The notes beneath the pieces are model-generated. The model did no database searches and was not told the DNA's origin. It was given only the letters and a program-made list of their open reading frames with translations. A program made the translations under genes and the position numbers. From Rosellinia necatrix (lineage: Eukaryota; Ascomycota; Sordariomycetes; Xylariales; Xylariaceae), in contig JAGYVD010000003.1 in the NCBI GenBank assembly GCA_021209875.1, positions 2,604,001 through 2,668,000 on the forward strand: a stretch of DNA of 64,000 nucleotides, given 5' to 3'. This document shows, in pieces, positions 60,133 through 64,000 of this stretch (the stretch's first letter is position 1; every line of letters begins with the position of its first letter).

Positions 60133-63100
60133 AGCTGCGGTTGGTCGACTGGTTATCCAAATCAAGTCAGGATAACTAAAGTCGTGCCTAGCAGTAGAGC
60201 GACAACAAGATTAATCGGAAGCGAAAGGGAGGATGGGGAGAGGCCAGCAGGGAATGGCTGGCAAGGGAAGATAACAGCCGAGTGTGAAGAGAAGCAGCAC
60301 TCAAAGCGCAATGGAAATCAGTGCGCCCTCGAAGCTTGCCCACACTGCCATACAAGTCGGGGATAGGTTGGGGCTAAATTATTGGGATGTGACCGTAGCA
60401 GAAAGAAATTCCTTGTACTAGTCGGGGAAAAGTGAGTCGGGCTGAAGCGCGTAGACTTACATGGAGCGTGACAACGAGGGTAATAATAATTTGAAAAGGG
60501 GAGGCTTGTTTTTTTAGTACGGGGAGGATTGAAATTAAACAGAGATTAGTAGCCATTCAGGGAGCGGCCAGGTGCACAGTGAAGGTAGCTCTGGGGCGAG
60601 AAGGCAGCTAATTATACAAAAGTGGGTCCAGCGGCACAATGCTGCTAGGTAGTAGGTACTAGTACCAATACCTCCTGCCGCTGTACTCGTGGGCGATAGT
60701 ATTTTGACAGCGGCTTGAGGATTGAGGACGGCCAACTCAGGGGTTTTCCGGTTGACAGGCGGTTTAGGCCTACAAGTAAATACCGAAAGCCTGAACTCAG
60801 AAATACACGTACCTAACCTATACGACTAGTCCTCTTTGGTGTTGTATCAGTTGCATTAATTGTGCAAATATCAGCTTACTTGTGTTCTCGCTGGTATCTC
60901 GGCCTAGATTTGTGCCTTGATTTGATGCTGCGGTCTGTCAACTTGAAACTCTCACTTTGCTTTGGATGAATGTTCGCAGTGGTACATGGTTCTAATGTAC
61001 CGCATCGCTACTAGTCCGTGTTTAGACAGCAGAATCTGTGCCAACACGTCATCGTATCCTGACTTTTCAACGTGGACGAGAAATGTAGTACGTCCCAAGC
61101 GTCATACTTTACAACCATCTCTACCTCTAGATACAAGTAGATAATGCCCATATATGTACCAACGCGGAGGCTGGTATTAATGCTTCCTTTTTTTTTTTTT
61201 TTTTTTTTTCACCACTAGGTCAACGGTAGCTATGCGTGTATAGCTATTTCATATGGTGGAGCAATAACTGCTTGCGGCTTCCAAGAAAGCACAACTATGC
61301 CCTTTGTCAAGTCTTTAACTTTGGTGTCAATGTAATTAAACAGAGGGTTTTGTTCCGTGGAGATGCTTTCCTGTCACTCTGGTCGCATCAAGATACATAA
61401 TTCTCCGTAACTTGTACCTACATACTACTGTATAACTATAGACCAGTTGACCACCAAGCAGATCTTTGAGCAAGGATTCAACTCGAACCTATCAGACTAG
61501 GCCATGGGATGTGGCACGAGCGCCGTTAAAAAAGACGAATGAAAGCTCAGTGCTCGTCCCCGTGTACCATACATAGGTGAGTTCAGTAGGTAAGTTCAGC
61601 AGGTACCTACCTACCTACCTACCTGGGTGGTGTAGCTAGGGTTCTATTATTATACAGTAACTTCCCGATGCTAGGAGGGGTAGATAACTCCTCTTTCGCC
61701 GCTCTGCTTTTGCCGGGTATTTTATACGGTATAAAATACCGTGCTACATGGTATGTAAGGCTGAGTCGGAACCATGTTGTAGTGCGAATCCTACATCTCT
61801 CTTACACTACCACACCGGTTATCTATCTCGCTGCCTAGCCCCTCGATGACAGTGTAAGACGACAAGATCGTCGATAGTGAGCCGCTTTGCGGAGGCTCAG
61901 GACAGGACACACTCAGGACCTCAACATATGCAGCTATAGGCAATGTGGACCGTTCAATGATACACATCTCCAGAGCCCTCCCCTCATAACACTAAACCTC
62001 TCTAATGTGGGAGCTACGGACTGCCTACACAATTGGATTGTCTCGTGACGACATTGACCGCCAGCGATGCTGTCTATACAAGTAGGTAAAGTACCTACCT
62101 ACCTACACTAGTCTCCAGCGAAGAAAAAAAAAAAAGCTATTCTGCATCGTTATCAATATGTACCCAGCTGCTATCTCTAGGTTGCATATTGAGGGTGGGG
62201 AGAGGGGGATGGCGCACGAAGGTGGCGTCGCATTGCATGACCACAATCAGATGTTCCATCCAACATGGTCGGGCATGGTGGGGCGTTGTCGAGCTCTCGC
62301 CCAAGCTGCTTTCTTCCAGTGTGCATAACTCACTACAGTATGTAACTTACATGTCTTGTTCCCGATTTCGTCATTTGCCCAGTCTCTAGTGCATGTGTTT
62401 ATAGGAGCGGGAGGACGGCCTTCGAACGGATGGCTCGCGAATCAATCGTCGGCCTTGCAGCCCCGCTGGGTTTGATCCTACAATGCAATTGCACATGTTT
62501 GAGGTTGTAAGCCACTGCATACGCGGGGCACGGCACGCTCAGCCCTTTCAGCTGCTGCCTGGAATCAGAGGGCATCTTGGGGGAAATCTTCTGAGGTGCG
62601 AAGGGATGGCAGAGTGGAATCACTGCGGGCGGCGTCGCATTTACGGCCGCATAGGCCTGCGCATAGGCCTGCGTATAGACTGATCACTGACGGATCTGCT
62701 GTACCTGCCCTTGGACCTCCGCGTCGACCAAATTCGCTGGAAGGATTAGCTATCCGTAACCAGTGCGACTCTGACAACACTGCCCGAGAACCCATATCGT
62801 GCCTTGCCGCCATTTTAGGACTAATGGGCATTCTACTGTCTGCCTGTCAAGGTGCGCCAGCAACAATTCGTCTAACCGGCTTGGATAACAACACGCATTC
62901 TTATCTTATAGGATAGGCACCTACCTAGGTATGCATTTGTAATAAGCTACTACCTATTTAATACTGTAAAAGGTTGAAGCTGGCTTCGCGCGTGTTGAGA
63001 GCGAACCACCCCGCACTAATACCATGTCTTTGTGGAATCCTAGACATTCATTACGTACCAGTATACAACTCTACTATCTACATATGTACTCAATTGTGTT

Positions 63101-64000
63101 GGATTAATGATTACCAAGCAGGTAATAACCGCGTAGCGCCATATGCTTGTCAAGAGTAAATAGTACAAATGGCAGTCACCTATCGAGTTAGTCTGGATAC
63201 CCATACCCTAAGATCGGTGAGGACTCGTATGAAGTTTAGTGTACGTTACCGTTAGCCTTGACTCGCCTAGCTGCAGCACACTAGTAGTTGCTGCACTCAC
63301 GTAGGTAGGCAGTTTAGTGGAAGAGGCATACATATCTATTATACCCCATATCCCTGTGCTAAGCACATCTAAGCCTAGAGTGATCTGATATACCCGTACC
63401 TACCTACTGTATGGACAAGTGCATGCCTACTGTAGTAGCGGGCAAGTCAGATAGTGTACGACGGTAATTGCTGCTGGCACACCAGAAAGTCGCTGTACAT
63501 GCCCAAGGATAGGTGAGCGGGTTGTGCTACACTGCATGGGCAGCCTCGGTTATTGATGGAAACGCGACCTCTGAACATGCTGAGGCATTCAATTTGGAGC
63601 GGAGGATAGTTATACAGCACGAGAGCATAAAATGTTGACCACAAAAGAATTGCACCTGCACGATAGTGAGGCGGACCCAGTCGTGCGATGCGAAGCGTGT
63701 TCGAGACTCTTGCGCTGATACTATGCAAATGGATAGAATACCTACGCGATGTGATTCTTGCTGGACCCGACATGTCTCGTCCGAGACTGGATGGTTCATG
63801 TGACGATGGCAAGATAACCAAATAGTGGGTATCTAATTTCCAACTAGCGAATAGGATGCAGGGAAAAGCAGAGTCTCACGGAGGAGCTCTGAAGCTCAAC
63901 GCAAGTTCGTTTTTCATTGCTTTTAGGAACGCGTTGCGAGGCATTAATCGAGGTTGTTCATCAATTAAAAACTCAGATGCGTTGCACAGCAGCACTATCT
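60133..64000. other. 3.9-kb region without a recognisable gene
   Basis: All frames are short and lack recognisable domains. It contains a 22-T run (61188-61209), a perfect 12-bp inverted repeat with a 1-nt loop (61716-61740), CCTACCTACCTACC-type motifs (about 61603-61625, 62092-62104) and a CATAGGCCTGCG duplication near 62648-62672. It may hold the promoter of the glycosyltransferase gene and decayed or non-coding DNA. Confidence 0.5.
61716..61740. repeat. Perfect 12-bp inverted repeat (GGTATTTTATAC, loop G)
   Basis: GGTATTTTATAC at 61716-61727 pairs with GTATAAAATACC at 61729-61740. No adjacent gene explains it, and a T tract typical of a terminator is absent. Confidence 0.8.

Noticed and set aside
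61441..61510. tRNA-like sequence (GGATTCAACTCGAACC region)
   Set aside because: The T-arm does not pair properly and no acceptor, D or anticodon arms can be formed.

Overview
The window is nuclear DNA of a filamentous ascomycete (Pezizomycotina, probably a Sordariomycete). The grounds are short GT-AG introns with CTAAC/CTGAC branch sites, compact genes at normal GC content, fungal protein families, and a 23-kb AT-saturated block that looks like repeat-induced point mutation (RIP). The species cannot be named from this sequence.

Layout. 1-426: C-terminal end of an unidentified charged protein (+). 1473-3364: inosine-uridine nucleoside hydrolase (+). 3901-30906 (-): one 2-oxoglutarate/Fe(II) dioxygenase-like gene cut in two by a 23,084-bp insertion at 6619-29702. 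The insertion has 246-bp terminal direct repeats and a perfect 5-bp target duplication (GATGC). It holds three copies of a second, about 310-bp LTR-like repeat and two small GC-normal, hairpin-rich islands. 31901-32482 PYM (-). 33160-33591 QCR9 (+, five tiny exons). 34665-41158 UBR1 N-recognin (+). 41930-43532 WDR5/Swd3-type WD40 protein (-). 45473-47744 ISC1-type sphingolipid phospholipase C (+). 48244-51571 NDR-family AGC kinase (-). 52619-54352 nucleolar FKBP of the Fpr3/Fpr4 type (-). 55598-56656 DJ-1/PfpI protein with a 1-base frame break (-). 57914-60132 GT2-like membrane glycosyltransferase (-). 60133-64000: no gene recognised.

The intact genes are mostly housekeeping genes (nucleoside salvage, exon-junction recycling, respiratory complex III, N-degron proteolysis, H3K4 methylation, sphingolipid turnover, NDR signalling, histone/nucleolar proline isomerisation) and do not form a pathway cluster. 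The accessory part is the retroelement nest and the gene it broke. Exon structures below were worked out by hand from splice signals, frame closure and family resemblance. Residue numbers are approximate.

Main points for a second look: the retroelement-split oxygenase gene with exact target duplication; RIP-like mutation that stops inside each outer LTR; two structured islands inside RIP-mutated DNA; an ISC1 protein whose conserved SDH motif reads SDR; a QCR9 gene with an ATG-only first coding exon and a GC-AG intron; and a homopolymer frame break in the DJ-1 gene.
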